From NCBI GenBank assembly GCA_958295835.1, contig OY282378.1, positions 3,807,694 to 3,871,693 on the forward strand: a DNA stretch of 64,000 nt, written 5' to 3'. The stretch is from an uncultured Gammaproteobacteria bacterium. GTDB taxonomy: Bacteria; Pseudomonadota; Gammaproteobacteria; HK1. Position numbers and translations under genes: made by a program. Below are positions 17,287-26,255 of the stretch, one piece after another. The notes beneath the pieces are model-generated. The model had not been told where the DNA came from and made no database searches. It was given only the letters and a program-made list of their open reading frames with translations. Position 1 is the stretch's first letter. Each line of letters starts with the position of its first letter.

Positions 17287-18639
17287 CTAGTCGCGGAACC
17301 TCAGCATCTGCTCGGGCAGCCAGAGCGCGAGATCGGGCCACATCATGACCACCGCGAGCGCGATGATCTCCAGGGCGATGAACGGCATCACCCCGGCGTA
17401 CATGTGGCCGAGCCGGATCTCCGGCGGCGAGATGCCGCGCAGGTAGAAGATGGCGGGGGCCATGGGCGGCGTGAGGTAGCTGGTCTGGATGACGATGAGG
17501 AAGAGGATGCAGAACCAGCTCTTCACTTGCGTCGGATCGAGATCGTGGAAGGAGAACGTCTCGATGATCGGCATCGCGATCGGGATGATGATCAGGATGA
17601 TCGAGATGAGGTCCAGCACGAACCCGGCGAGAAAGGCGAGCAGGAGCAGCAGGGCCATCGTCGCCCACCCCGACAGCCCGGCCGACTCGACGAGGTTCTG
17701 GGTCGTCACCAGCCCGCCCGCGATGGTGAACACCGTGGCGAAGATGTTCCCCGCGAGCAGGATCATGAGGATCATCGCGGTGACGAGCAGCGTCTTCACC
17801 AGCGCTTCCTTCAGCACCCCCAGGCTGAAGTTGCGGTAGAAGATCACCATGATGATCGAGCCCAGCGCCCCCATCGCGGCGGCCTCGGTCGGCGTCGCCC
17901 AGCCGAGCAGGATGGTGCCGAGCACCGCGAAGATGAGGATGACCGGCGGCACCAGGGCGACCGCGGTGATCACCAGCTTGCGGGCCAGCGGCGGATCGTG
18001 CTCGTCGGGGGGCAGCCGCTGCCCGTCCTGGGGACGGATGATGCAGCGCACCAGGATGTAGAGGATGTAGAGCAGCGCGAGCATGAGGCCCGGGAACAGC
18101 ATGCCCATGAACAGCCCGCCGACGTCCACGTCGGCGACCGGGCCGAGGATGACCACCACCACCGACGGCGGAATGATGGTGCCCAGCGAGCCGCCGGCGC
18201 AGATGGTGCCGGAGATGAGCCCCTTGTCGTAGGCGTAGCGCAGCATCACCGGGATTGCGAGCAGGCCCACCACCGACTCCGTCGCGCCCACCACCCCGCT
18301 CGCGGCGGCGAAGATCACGCACAGGATGACGGTGCCCACCGCGAGCCCGCCGGGCAGGCGGCGCGTCCACAGATGGATCGCCTCGAACAGCCTCTCCGCG
18401 ATCCCCGAGCGCTCCATCAGCGAGCCCATGAAGATGAACAGCGGCACCGCCCCGAGCACGTAGGCCGCCGCCACCTCGTCGATCTTCTGGGCGAAGACGT
18501 TGACCGTCTGGGGAGCGAAGTTGAACCGCAGCGCGCCGAAGACGAAGGCGACCGAGAGCAGCGAGAACGCCACCGGGAAGCCCATGAAGATCATCAGCAT
18601 GAGCGCCGGGAACATCCACAGGGCGAGCTCCGCGCTCAT
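17287..18639 (-). CDS. dctM: TRAP transporter large permease (DctM type)
   Basis: A 450-residue protein with about 12 hydrophobic segments. Family marks are ALWMFPALMLMIFMGFPVAFSLL at the N-terminus, VPLFIFMGSLMERSGIAERLF, and GSLGTIIPPSVVVVILG in the middle. It forms the ion-coupled channel of a TRAP importer together with the small permease. The start codon overlaps the stop of the small-permease gene by four bases (ATGA), showing translational coupling. It is the last gene of the cluster. Confidence 0.95.
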   Translation of the reverse strand: MSAELALWMFPALMLMIFMGFPVAFSLLSVAFVFGALRFNFAPQTVNVFAQKIDEVAAAYVLGAVPLFIFMGSLMERSGIAERLFEAIHLWTRRLPGGLAVGTVILCVIFAAASGVVGATESVVGLLAIPVMLRYAYDKGLISGTICAGGSLGTIIPPSVVVVILGPVADVDVGGLFMGMLFPGLMLALLYILYILVRCIIRPQDGQRLPPDEHDPPLARKLVITAVALVPPVILIFAVLGTILLGWATPTEAAAMGALGSIIMVIFYRNFSLGVLKEALVKTLLVTAMILMILLAGNIFATVFTIAGGLVTTQNLVESAGLSGWATMALLLLLAFLAGFVLDLISIILIIIPIAMPIIETFSFHDLDPTQVKSWFCILFLIVIQTSYLTPPMAPAIFYLRGISPPEIRLGHMYAGVMPFIALEIIALAVVMMWPDLALWLPEQMLRFRD

Positions 18640-19373
18640 GACAGGCCCTCCACCGGAGGCGGCGCGGGGGGTTGCCGGCCGGCCAGGATCATGAGCGAGC
18701 GCACGATCTGCACCACGGTCTGCATGAACAGCAGCACGATGCCGATGACGAGGCTGAACTTGAACGGCCAGATGATCGGGTTCCAGGCCGACTCACCCGA
18801 GGTCTCGTCCACGCGGTACGCCTCGGTGAAGTACTCCCACAGCCCCCAGGTCAGCCACAGCAGCATCGGCACGAGGAACGCGTAGCCGGCCAGATCGATG
18901 ACCTGCCGGGCCTTCGGGCTCACGTGGCCGTAGACGAAGTCGACCCGGATGTGCCGCCCCATCTGCATGCAGTACGCGAGCCCGAACATGAAGCTCGTGC
19001 CCATCAGCATGTAGGCCATCTCGAACGCCCACTTCGTCGGGGCGGAGAAGAAGTAGCGCGAGATGACCTCGTAGACCATCGCGATGATGAGCGCCGAGAT
19101 GATGGACGCGCCGATATAGCCGAACAGGCGCGTGAACCATTCCACCGATCGGATGAAGGGCACCGGACTCAGACGCACGAGCGACCATCCGATGCCGCCG
19201 GCCACGGTGGCGAGCGCACCGAGGAGGAAGAGGCAGAAGAGCGTTTCGAAGAGGCTCGACCCCGGCGCCTCCGCGACCCGCCGGAAGAACTGGCCCGAGC
19301 TCCCGAAGTAGCCCTCCCAGTTGAGCTCCAACAGCTTTCCGATGAACGCGATGAATTTCCCCAGGGTCTCCAT
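18636..19373 (-). CDS. dctQ: TRAP transporter small permease (DctQ type)
   Basis: A 245-residue membrane protein, longer than the usual 160-200 residues because of an N-terminal extension with its own hydrophobic segment (LFETLFCLFLLGALATVAGG). The DctQ core follows: FGYIGASIISALIIAMVYEVISRYFF, and then MAYMLMGTSFMFGLAYCMQMGRHIRVDFVY, which includes the conserved R-x-D. It pairs with DctM. A strong hairpin with a T-run separates it from the binding-protein gene upstream, so it is probably expressed at lower level than that gene. Confidence 0.92.
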   Translation of the reverse strand: METLGKFIAFIGKLLELNWEGYFGSSGQFFRRVAEAPGSSLFETLFCLFLLGALATVAGGIGWSLVRLSPVPFIRSVEWFTRLFGYIGASIISALIIAMVYEVISRYFFSAPTKWAFEMAYMLMGTSFMFGLAYCMQMGRHIRVDFVYGHVSPKARQVIDLAGYAFLVPMLLWLTWGLWEYFTEAYRVDETSGESAWNPIIWPFKFSLVIGIVLLFMQTVVQIVRSLMILAGRQPPAPPPVEGLS

Positions 19374-19412
19374 CGTGTAGCCGGATCCTGTCGCCGATTG
19401 AGATCTGGAACG

Positions 19413-19443
19413 AAAACCGGGGACGCCGGACCGGCGTCCCCGG
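19413..19443 (-). terminator. Intra-operon terminator between dctP and dctQ
   Basis: On the minus strand a perfect 13-base stem (CCGGGGACGCCGG paired with CCGGCGTCCCCGG) is followed at once by TTTT. It lies 43 bases downstream of the dctP stop. Partial termination here would give more binding protein than permease, a stoichiometry typical of TRAP systems. Confidence 0.7.
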
Positions 19444-19485
19444 TGTGCGGTGCGGCTATGTCACGCCGTTCGTCCGGCGGTCGGC

Positions 19486-20547
19486 TCAATCCGCCCCGAG
19501 CGGGAAGAGGAACTGGCTCTTCCAGTGCGCCTTGATCGCGCCCTGGAACGCCCGACGGTGGTCGTAGGCCTTCTTGAACCACTCGTTCTGGGCCGCCTGT
19601 TCGTCGGCCCACGCGGTGGCGGCCTCGTTCGCGGCCTTGATGAAGTCGGGCGAGAGTTGCAGGAACTCGTTGCCGAATTCACGCATCTCCGCCACCGCGG
19701 CGATGTCGTTGTAGGGGTAGCGCGTATAGGTATCGAGCGCCATGACCTGCCCGGCGAACTTGAGAGTCTCACGCTGCTGGTCCGTGAGGCCGTTCCAGGC
19801 ATCCATGTTGAATACGCACTCCTGGACCGCTGCCGGCTGGTGGATGCCCGGGGTGATGATGTACTTCGCGATCTTGTGGAAGCCGGACGGCAGGTTGACC
19901 GACGCCGAGCTCCACTCGGTGGCGTCGATGACCCCGCGCTCCAGCGCCGGATACACCTCCGCGCCCGGCAGGATGACGGTGGAGGCCCCGAGGTTGCCCG
20001 CGATCTCCGCCCAGGCGCCGGCGGTACGCATCTTCAGGCCCTGGAAATCCTCCAGGGTCTCGATCCGCTTCTTCGAGTGGAGGAAGACCTCGGTCGGGAA
20101 GATGCCGCAGGGGATCGACGCGACGCCGAACTGATCCTTGCGGTACTCGAACTGCATCTCGGCGCCTCCCCCCTGGAAGAGCCATATCAGCGCCTCTTCC
20201 GGCTGCAGGCCGCCGGCCATCCCGGCGAAGATCACCGTCGCCTTGTCGATGCCCCAGTCGTAGGCCATCCACGTATGGCCGGTCTGGGCGACGTTCGACT
20301 TCACCGTATCCGAGACCTTGAGCGCCTTGCCGAGGGTGCCGCCCGGGAACACCTGGATCTTGATCCCGCCGTTGGTCATGGTTTCGACCACCTTGGCGAA
20401 GCCCTCGGCATCCTGTTTCAGGAACGGCCCACCGCCCCAGGCCGTCGCCATGCTCCACTGCTCCGCCGCCATGCCGGCGAGCGGCGTGACCGCGAGCGCG
20501 GCGCCGAGGGCGCCGCCGGCGACCCACTTCTTGGCATGTTTCATCAT
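19486..20547 (-). CDS. dctP: TRAP transporter solute-binding protein (DctP family)
   Basis: A 353-residue periplasmic protein with a signal peptide (MKHAKKWVAGGALGAALAVTPLAGMAA). The mature part matches the DctP/TakP family: QWSMATAWGGGPFLKQDAEGFAKVVETMTNG near the N-terminus and MRTAGAWAEIAGNLGASTVILPGAEVYPALERGVIDATEW in the middle. The invariant substrate-carboxylate arginine is in KMRTAG. TakP-like proteins take alpha-keto acids and some take taurine-derived or amino-acid-derived acids; ligand not predictable. AGGAGGAG precedes the start. Confidence 0.93.
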   Translation of the reverse strand: MMKHAKKWVAGGALGAALAVTPLAGMAAEQWSMATAWGGGPFLKQDAEGFAKVVETMTNGGIKIQVFPGGTLGKALKVSDTVKSNVAQTGHTWMAYDWGIDKATVIFAGMAGGLQPEEALIWLFQGGGAEMQFEYRKDQFGVASIPCGIFPTEVFLHSKKRIETLEDFQGLKMRTAGAWAEIAGNLGASTVILPGAEVYPALERGVIDATEWSSASVNLPSGFHKIAKYIITPGIHQPAAVQECVFNMDAWNGLTDQQRETLKFAGQVMALDTYTRYPYNDIAAVAEMREFGNEFLQLSPDFIKAANEAATAWADEQAAQNEWFKKAYDHRRAFQGAIKAHWKSQFLFPLGAD

Positions 20548-20853
20548 GTCGGAACTCCTCCTGAGCCTCTGTTCATGTTATGCGTCGAGCCGACGCGCTC
20601 CCGGGATGTCCGCATCGAACAAATGCCGGACGCGCCGCAGACGCCGCGACAGGCGTCGCCATCCGGATACGCAGGCAGTGCGATCCTTCCGGAATCACCG
20701 TCACCGGAAGCGCATCATACAAAAAATCCGCCCCAGGGTAGAGCAGCCATATCGGTCGGATCCCGGCGTGGCCCGCGCACCGCATCGCCGAATACGAACC
20801 ATCCGGCCCCTTCTTCGACGAAGCTGTCGAGGGAGCGGAGCCGGTGGTTCGAT
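20548..20853. other. Intergenic region upstream of dctP with two small palindromes
   Basis: No gene is seen in these 306 bases. Two perfect inverted repeats are present: GACGCC-N6-GGCGTC (20640-20657) and CTTCCGG-N11-CCGGAAG (20686-20710). They lie upstream of dctP on the minus strand and downstream of the glutamine-synthetase-like gene, so they may be a terminator remnant or operators. I see no convincing -35/-10 pair. Confidence 0.4.
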
Positions 20854-22158
20854 TCAGCAATCGAGCGTCGTCTCGCGCTCCCACTCCGTCAGGTGCTTCG
20901 AGTACTCGTCCCACTCCTGCATCTTGAGCTTCACGTAGGAGGCGGAGAACGAGTCGCCGAGCATCGCCTTGAGCGGCTTGTCGCGGTCGAACGCGCGGAT
21001 GGCGTCGAGGAGGTAGAGCGGCAGCCGGCGGGCGCGCACCTTGTGCCCCTCGGCGTACATGTCCACGTGGCTCGGCTTGCCGGGACTCCGGTCGTTGTCG
21101 ATGCCGTCGAGTCCCGCCGCGATGATCCCCGCGTGCAGCAGGTACGGGTTCACCGCGCCGTCGGCGAGCCGCAGCTCGAAGCGGCCCGGATCAGGGATAC
21201 GCACCATGTGGGTGCGGTTGTTGCCCGACCACGTGACCGTGTTCGGCGCCCACGTCGCGCCCGAGGCGGTGACCGGCGCGTTGATGCGCTTGTAGCTGTT
21301 CACGCAGGGATTGGTCAGCGCGCACAACGCCTCGGCGTGATGCAGGACGCCGCCGAGGAACCGGTGCGCGAGCTTCGAGAGCCCGAGGTCGTCGCTCTCG
21401 TCGAGGAACAGGTTTCGGCCCTTCGTCTCGTCCCACGCCGAGACGTGCGCGTGGCAGCCGTTGCCGGTGAGATGCACGAAGGGCTTGGGCATGAAGGTCG
21501 CGCGCAGTCCGTGCTTCTCCGCGATCGACTTCACCATGAACTTGAAGAACGCATGGCGGTCCGCGGTGACCATGCAGTCGTCGTACTCCCAGTTCATCTC
21601 GAACTGGCCGTTGGCGTCCTCGTGGTCGTTCTGGTAGGGGCCCCATCCGAGCGCGAGCATCGCGTCGCAGATCTCGGAGATGACGTCGTAGCGGCGCATC
21701 AGGGCCGACTGGTCGTAACAGGGCTTTGCATCGGTGTCGCGCGGATCCGAGATCGCATCCCCCGCGGGGTTGATGAGGTGGTATTCCGCCTCCACCCCGG
21801 TGCGCACGACGAACCCCTTCTCCGCCGCCGCGTCGACCATCCGCGCCAGCACCCGGCGCGGCGCCTGATCCACCGGCGCCCCGTCCATCACCAGATCCCC
21901 GGCGACCCACGCCACCTCCGGCTTCCACGGGAGCTGGACGAGGCTCCTCGGATCGGGCACCGAGAACATGTCGGGATACGCCGGCGTCATGTCGAGCCAG
22001 GTCGCGAACCCCGCGAACCCCGCGCCGTCCTGCTCCATCGCCCCGGCCGCCTGTGCGGGCACGAGCTTCGAGCGCTGGGCGCCTCGGAGATCGGTGAAGT
22101 TGAACAGGAAATACTTCACGCCATGCTTCTTCGCGAACGCTTCGAGCTTGCCGGCCAT
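20854..22158 (-). CDS. glnT: Type III glutamine synthetase (GlnT) / gamma-glutamylmethylamide synthetase-like
   Basis: A 434-residue member of the short glutamine synthetase group that includes GlnT and GmaS. It has the metal- and glutamate-binding segments GVEAEYHLIN, NDHEDANGQFEMNW, GNGCHAHVSAWDE and RFELRLADGAVNPYLLHAG. GlnT makes glutamine; GmaS makes gamma-glutamylmethylamide from methylamine. The two cannot be told apart by eye. The ATG at 22158 follows GAGGAGAGGAGGAA. Upstream on the same strand, beyond a palindromic repeat, is a GlxD/MgsC-like gene, which supports a role in methylamine or N-methylglutamate metabolism. Confidence 0.9.
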   Translation of the reverse strand: MAGKLEAFAKKHGVKYFLFNFTDLRGAQRSKLVPAQAAGAMEQDGAGFAGFATWLDMTPAYPDMFSVPDPRSLVQLPWKPEVAWVAGDLVMDGAPVDQAPRRVLARMVDAAAEKGFVVRTGVEAEYHLINPAGDAISDPRDTDAKPCYDQSALMRRYDVISEICDAMLALGWGPYQNDHEDANGQFEMNWEYDDCMVTADRHAFFKFMVKSIAEKHGLRATFMPKPFVHLTGNGCHAHVSAWDETKGRNLFLDESDDLGLSKLAHRFLGGVLHHAEALCALTNPCVNSYKRINAPVTASGATWAPNTVTWSGNNRTHMVRIPDPGRFELRLADGAVNPYLLHAGIIAAGLDGIDNDRSPGKPSHVDMYAEGHKVRARRLPLYLLDAIRAFDRDKPLKAMLGDSFSASYVKLKMQEWDEYSKHLTEWERETTLDC

Positions 22159-22230
22159 CGGATTCCTCCTCTCCTCGGGTTTCGGTCTTGTCGGGTTTCG
22201 ATTCACGCCCTGCCTGCCCCGCGGCCCTGA

Positions 22231-22512
22231 CCTGGGAGTCTGCGCCGCGCTGTAGGGGCGACGCATGCGTCGCCCCTACCGCCGGTGATGTCCCCGTGTT
22301 TGGCGACACCGCGGTACGGCGCCAATCCAACGACCGACCAGTGCGGGCGTCGGTACTCCGGCGCGTAAGGGGGACGTCTTTCTGCCATCGGGACACCTCC
22401 TCCGCACAATGGTCAGGGGTCCACCAAAGCCCCTACTGCGCCGCAGCCGCAGTAGGGGCGACGCATGCGTCGCCCCTACAGTCCATCGTTTTCTGCGGCG
22501 CAGACTCCCAGG
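22231..22512. repeat. REP/MITE-like palindromic element between the glxD-like and glnT-like genes
   Basis: A 282-base non-coding element is bounded by a perfect 18-base inverted repeat (CCTGGGAGTCTGCGCCGC at 22231-22248 and its complement at 22495-22512). Just inside each end is an identical perfect 28-base palindrome (22252-22279 and 22452-22479, core GGGGCGACGCATGCGTCGCCCC read across its centre). A third hairpin pairs 22430-22440 with 22448-22458 (CCCCTACTGCG). No transposase is encoded. The arrangement suits a REP-type or miniature inverted-repeat element mobilised in trans. Confidence 0.8.
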
Positions 22513-22528
22513 CACCCGCGGTCGCCGC

Positions 22529-23839
22529 TCAGCCCCGCCCGGGGATCCAGTCGGTCCCCGCGAGCGGCACCCGTGCCATCGCCGCCGCCTCCACCGTGAG
22601 CGCCACCATGTCCTCGGGCTCGAGGTTGTGGACGTGGGACTTGCCGCAGGCGCGGGCCAGCGTCTGGCATTCCATCGTCAGCGTGGACAGGTAGTTCCGC
22701 ACCCGCCGCGCGCCCTCTTCCGGATCGAGCCGCGCTTCGAGCTCCGGCCGCTGCGTGGCGATGCCCACCGGACACATCCCGGTCTGGCAGCGGTCGCAGG
22801 CGCCGGGGCGCACGCCCAGCGCTGCGTAGTCCGCCTCGTAGAGCGGGGCGTTGCAGTTCAGCGCGATGAGCGCGGCCATGCCGATCGAGACCGCGTCCGC
22901 GCCCAACGCCAGGGCCTTCGCGACGTCCGCCCCGGTGCGGATCCCGCCGGAGACGATAAGCTGCACCTTGCGGTGCATGTCCAGCTCCCTCAACGCCTCG
23001 ACTGCGAGCCGGACCGCGGGCAGGGTCGGGATCCCCACGTCCTCGATGAACACGTCCTGGGTCGCCGCGGTCCCGCCCTGCATCCCGTCGACGACCACCG
23101 CATCGGCTCCCGCCTTCACCGCGAGCATCACGTCGTAGCGGGTACGGGTCGCGCCCACCTTGACGTACACCGGCTTCTCCCAGCCGGTGATCTCGCGAAG
23201 CTCGCGGATCTTGATTTCCAGATCGTCGGGGCCGGTCCAGTCGGGATGGCGCGAGGCGCTGCGCTGATCGATACCGGCGGGGAGGGTGCGCATCTCGGCC
23301 ACGCGCTCGGTGATCTTCTGCCCGAGCAGCATCCCGCCGCCGCCGGGCTTCGCCCCCTGTCCCACCACCACCTCGATGGCGTCGGCGCGGCGAAGCTGAT
23401 CCGGCTTCATGCCGTAGCGCGAGGGCAGGTACTGGTAGACGAGGGTGTGCGACGCCTCGCGCTCCTCGTCGGTCATGCCGCCGTCGCCGGTGGTGGTGCT
23501 CGTCCCCATCGCGGTGGCGGCGAGCCCCAGCGCGCGCTTCGCGTTCGCGCCCAGCGCGCCGAAGCTCATGCCCGCGATGGTGATCGGAATGGCCAGCTCG
23601 ATCGGCTTCGAGGCATGGCGGGCGCCGATGGTGACGTTCGTCGCACACTGCTCGCGGTAGCCTTCGAGCGGATAGCGCGAGACCGACGCGCCGAGGAAGA
23701 CGAGATCGTCGAAGCTCGGCACCGGCCGCTTCGCGCCGGCCCCGCGGATGGAGTAGATCCCCTCCGCGGCGGCGCGCTGGATCTCCGCGACGACGTGCGG
23801 CGGGAACGTCGCCGAGCTCCGGATGCGGCGCTCGTCCAT
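22529..23839 (-). CDS. FMN-binding glutamate synthase family protein (GlxD/MgsC-like)
   Basis: A 436-residue protein equal to the FMN domain of large-subunit glutamate synthase. It shows DERRIRSSATFPPHVVAEIQRAAAEGIY at the start, AIPITIAGMSFGALGANAKRAL, IEVVVGQGAKPGGGGMLLGQKI and VVVDGMQGGTAATQ. The Fe-S cysteine cluster is GACDRCQTGMCPVGIATQ near the C-terminus. In the glxBCD/mgsABC operons this subunit works with a glutaminase-type and a GXGXG-type subunit; neither is found here. The start at 23839 is set by family conservation; no strong ribosome site is seen, and an in-frame ATG at 23890 is possible. Confidence 0.87.
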   Translation of the reverse strand: MDERRIRSSATFPPHVVAEIQRAAAEGIYSIRGAGAKRPVPSFDDLVFLGASVSRYPLEGYREQCATNVTIGARHASKPIELAIPITIAGMSFGALGANAKRALGLAATAMGTSTTTGDGGMTDEEREASHTLVYQYLPSRYGMKPDQLRRADAIEVVVGQGAKPGGGGMLLGQKITERVAEMRTLPAGIDQRSASRHPDWTGPDDLEIKIRELREITGWEKPVYVKVGATRTRYDVMLAVKAGADAVVVDGMQGGTAATQDVFIEDVGIPTLPAVRLAVEALRELDMHRKVQLIVSGGIRTGADVAKALALGADAVSIGMAALIALNCNAPLYEADYAALGVRPGACDRCQTGMCPVGIATQRPELEARLDPEEGARRVRNYLSTLTMECQTLARACGKSHVHNLEPEDMVALTVEAAAMARVPLAGTDWIPGRG

Positions 23840-24093
23840 CACCGGCGGCGGTCCCGTTCGGCGACGTGCTCCCGCCCGTTCCGGTTCCATGCAGCTTCGA
23901 TGATTGCGTTCACCTCTCCACTTGCCCCCATCATGCGCGCCCCTCCGGCAGCTCCCCGCATTATCGATCATCGGCGCATCCGGAGGAGCGCCGACGCGGC
24001 AGGCAGGCGGCATAATACCCGTTCGTCCGGAACCACGCCGTGGGGGTCACCGGCCAACGGCAGGTCAGGACCATCACGTGAAGACCACAGGAC

Positions 24094-26220
24094 ATGAGTG
24101 ACTCGGAGCCTCGTTGTCGTATCGGTGTCGACGTGGGCGGCACCTTCACCGACGTCGTGCTCGAGCGCGGCGATACCCTCGCCACCGCCAAGGTTCTCAC
24201 GACGCCGAACGCCCCGGACGATGCGGTGTTCGCCGGGGTGGACGACGTGCTCGCGCGGGCCGGTGTCGAGCCGGGGGGGGTCGGGCTCCTCATCCACGGC
24301 ACCACGCTGGCCACCAACGCGATCATCGAACGCAAGGGCGCGCTCACCGCGTTCGTAACCACCGAAGGTTTCCGTGACGTGCTCGACATCGGCTACGAGA
24401 GCCGCTACGACCAGTACGACATCATGATCGAGAAGCCGTCCGCGCTGGTGCCGCGCGAACGCCGGCTGGTGGTGCCGGAGCGGGTGGACGTGAACGGCCG
24501 AGTGCTGAAGCCGCTGGACGAGGCGGCGGTCGAAGCGGTGGCCGGTGAGCTGGCGCGGCTCGAAATCGACAGTGTCGGGATCGGCTTCCTCCACGGCTAT
24601 GCCAACCCCGCCCACGAACGCCGGGCGCGGGAAATCGTCGCCGCGGCGCTTCCGGGGGTTTCGATCACCCTGTCGAGCGAGGCATGCCCCGAGGTCCGCG
24701 AGTACGAGCGCTTCTGCACCACGGCCGCGAACGCCTACGTGCAGCCTCTCATGGCGAGCTACCTCGGCCGCCTCCGCACGCGGCTCGAAGCACGCGGCAT
24801 CACCTGTCCCGTGCTGCTCATGACCTCGGGCGGTGGTCTCGCGAGCCTCGATGCCGCGATCCGGTTCCCCATCCGTCTCGTGGAGTCGGGACCGGCCGGC
24901 GGTGCGATCCTCGCCACCCGCATCGCGGCGGAGATGGGGCTCGACAAGGTCGTCTCCTTCGACATGGGCGGGACCACCGCCAAGATCTGCCTCATCGACG
25001 ACTACACGCCGCAGACCGCGCGCGAGTTCGAGGTCGACCGCCGGGCGCGGTTCATGAAGGGCAGCGGGTTCCCGTTGCGCATCCCGGTCATCGAGATGGT
25101 GGAGATCGGCGCGGGCGGGGGGTCCATCGCGAGAGTCGACGCGACCGGCAGGATCGCGGTGGGCCCCGACAGCGCGGGCGCCGATCCTGGTCCTGCCGCC
25201 TATGGGCGTGGCGGGGCGGCGCCCACCATCACCGACGCCGACGTCGTGCTCGGGCGTATCGACCCGAGGCGCTTCGCGGGCGGGAAGATTGCCCTCGACG
25301 TGGACGCCGCCGGCCGGGCGATCGCGAGCGGCATCGGTGAACCGCTGGGGCTCGACGGCCGCATGGCCGCGTTCGGGATCACCGAGATGGTCGATGAGGC
25401 GATGTCGAACGCGGCGCGCGTGCACGCGGTGGAGCAGGGCAAGGCCGCCTCCGACCATGCCGTGATCGCGTTCGGAGGCGCTGCGCCGCTGCACGTCGGC
25501 CGCTTCGCCGAGAAGCTCGGCACCGATACCGTCATCGTGCCGACGGAAGCCGGAGTCGGATCGGCGATCGGATTTCTGCGTGCGCCGGTCGCCTACGAGG
25601 TGGTGCGCAGTCGCAACATGCGCCTGCTCGACTTCGAGCCCCGCGTCGCCAACGCGATTTTCGAGGAGATGCACCGCGAGGCGTTCGCCGTGGTGCGAAG
25701 CGGCGTGCCGGATGCCCGGGTCGTGCAGGTTCGGGGCGCGTACATGCGCTACGTCGGGCAGGGACACGAGATCTTCGTTCCGTTCCCGGTACGCGCGCTC
25801 GGTGCGGAGGATCGCGAGGTCGTGCAGCGGGCGTTCGACGAGGAGTACTCCAGGCTGTACCGCCGCGTCATTCCCGAGGCCGAGGTCGAGGTGCTGACCT
25901 GGGCGCTCACGATCTCCACGATTGCTGAACGTCCCGAGCCGGTGGGGGAGGCGGAGCCACGGCCCGCGCCGGCGCCGGCCGATCGCCTGCGGATGCCGGA
26001 TCTCGAATCCGGCGAGGAGCATGACGTGCCGCTCTTCTGGCGCCCGGATCTCGAGCCCGGGGCCGCCCTCGAGGGACCCGCCGTCATCGCCGAGGACCAG
26101 ACCTCGACCTACGTCCCCCGGCGCTTCGGGGTCCGCGTCGCCGCGAACCGCTATCTCGTCATCGAACGCCGACGGAGAAAAGACGAAGATCGACAGGCGC
26201 CCGTATCCGAACCGGGATGA
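24094..26220 (+). CDS. Hydantoinase/oxoprolinase subunit A (HyuA family)
   Basis: A 708-residue protein with the ASKHA-type ATP-binding fold of N-methylhydantoinase A and 5-oxoprolinase. Marks are IGVDVGGTFTDVVL at 10-23, LIHGTTLATNAIIERKGA, VESGPAGGAILA, VSFDMGGTTAKICLID, IGAGGGSIARVD and GADPGPAAYGRGG. These proteins normally need a HyuB partner for ATP-dependent hydrolysis of cyclic amides, and no hyuB is seen on either side. A FAD-dependent oxidoreductase gene follows directly. If the substrate were N-methylhydantoin, the product route would lead to sarcosine, which that flavoprotein could oxidise; this link is inference. Confidence 0.9.
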   Translation: MSDSEPRCRIGVDVGGTFTDVVLERGDTLATAKVLTTPNAPDDAVFAGVDDVLARAGVEPGGVGLLIHGTTLATNAIIERKGALTAFVTTEGFRDVLDIGYESRYDQYDIMIEKPSALVPRERRLVVPERVDVNGRVLKPLDEAAVEAVAGELARLEIDSVGIGFLHGYANPAHERRAREIVAAALPGVSITLSSEACPEVREYERFCTTAANAYVQPLMASYLGRLRTRLEARGITCPVLLMTSGGGLASLDAAIRFPIRLVESGPAGGAILATRIAAEMGLDKVVSFDMGGTTAKICLIDDYTPQTAREFEVDRRARFMKGSGFPLRIPVIEMVEIGAGGGSIARVDATGRIAVGPDSAGADPGPAAYGRGGAAPTITDADVVLGRIDPRRFAGGKIALDVDAAGRAIASGIGEPLGLDGRMAAFGITEMVDEAMSNAARVHAVEQGKAASDHAVIAFGGAAPLHVGRFAEKLGTDTVIVPTEAGVGSAIGFLRAPVAYEVVRSRNMRLLDFEPRVANAIFEEMHREAFAVVRSGVPDARVVQVRGAYMRYVGQGHEIFVPFPVRALGAEDREVVQRAFDEEYSRLYRRVIPEAEVEVLTWALTISTIAERPEPVGEAEPRPAPAPADRLRMPDLESGEEHDVPLFWRPDLEPGAALEGPAVIAEDQTSTYVPRRFGVRVAANRYLVIERRRRKDEDRQAPVSEPG

Positions 26221-26255
26221 ATCTCGTCGACGCCGGCACGGAGTATCATCGACAC

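Noticed and set aside
19450..22230. A 926-codon plus-strand frame across the dctP and glnT genes
   Set aside because: It is antisense to two well-supported genes and spans the gap between them with no recognisable domain.
22203..22515. Several short frames over the palindromic element reading VGATHASPL or GDACVAPT
   Set aside because: These arise from translation of the palindrome and occur on both strands. The region is a non-coding repeat.
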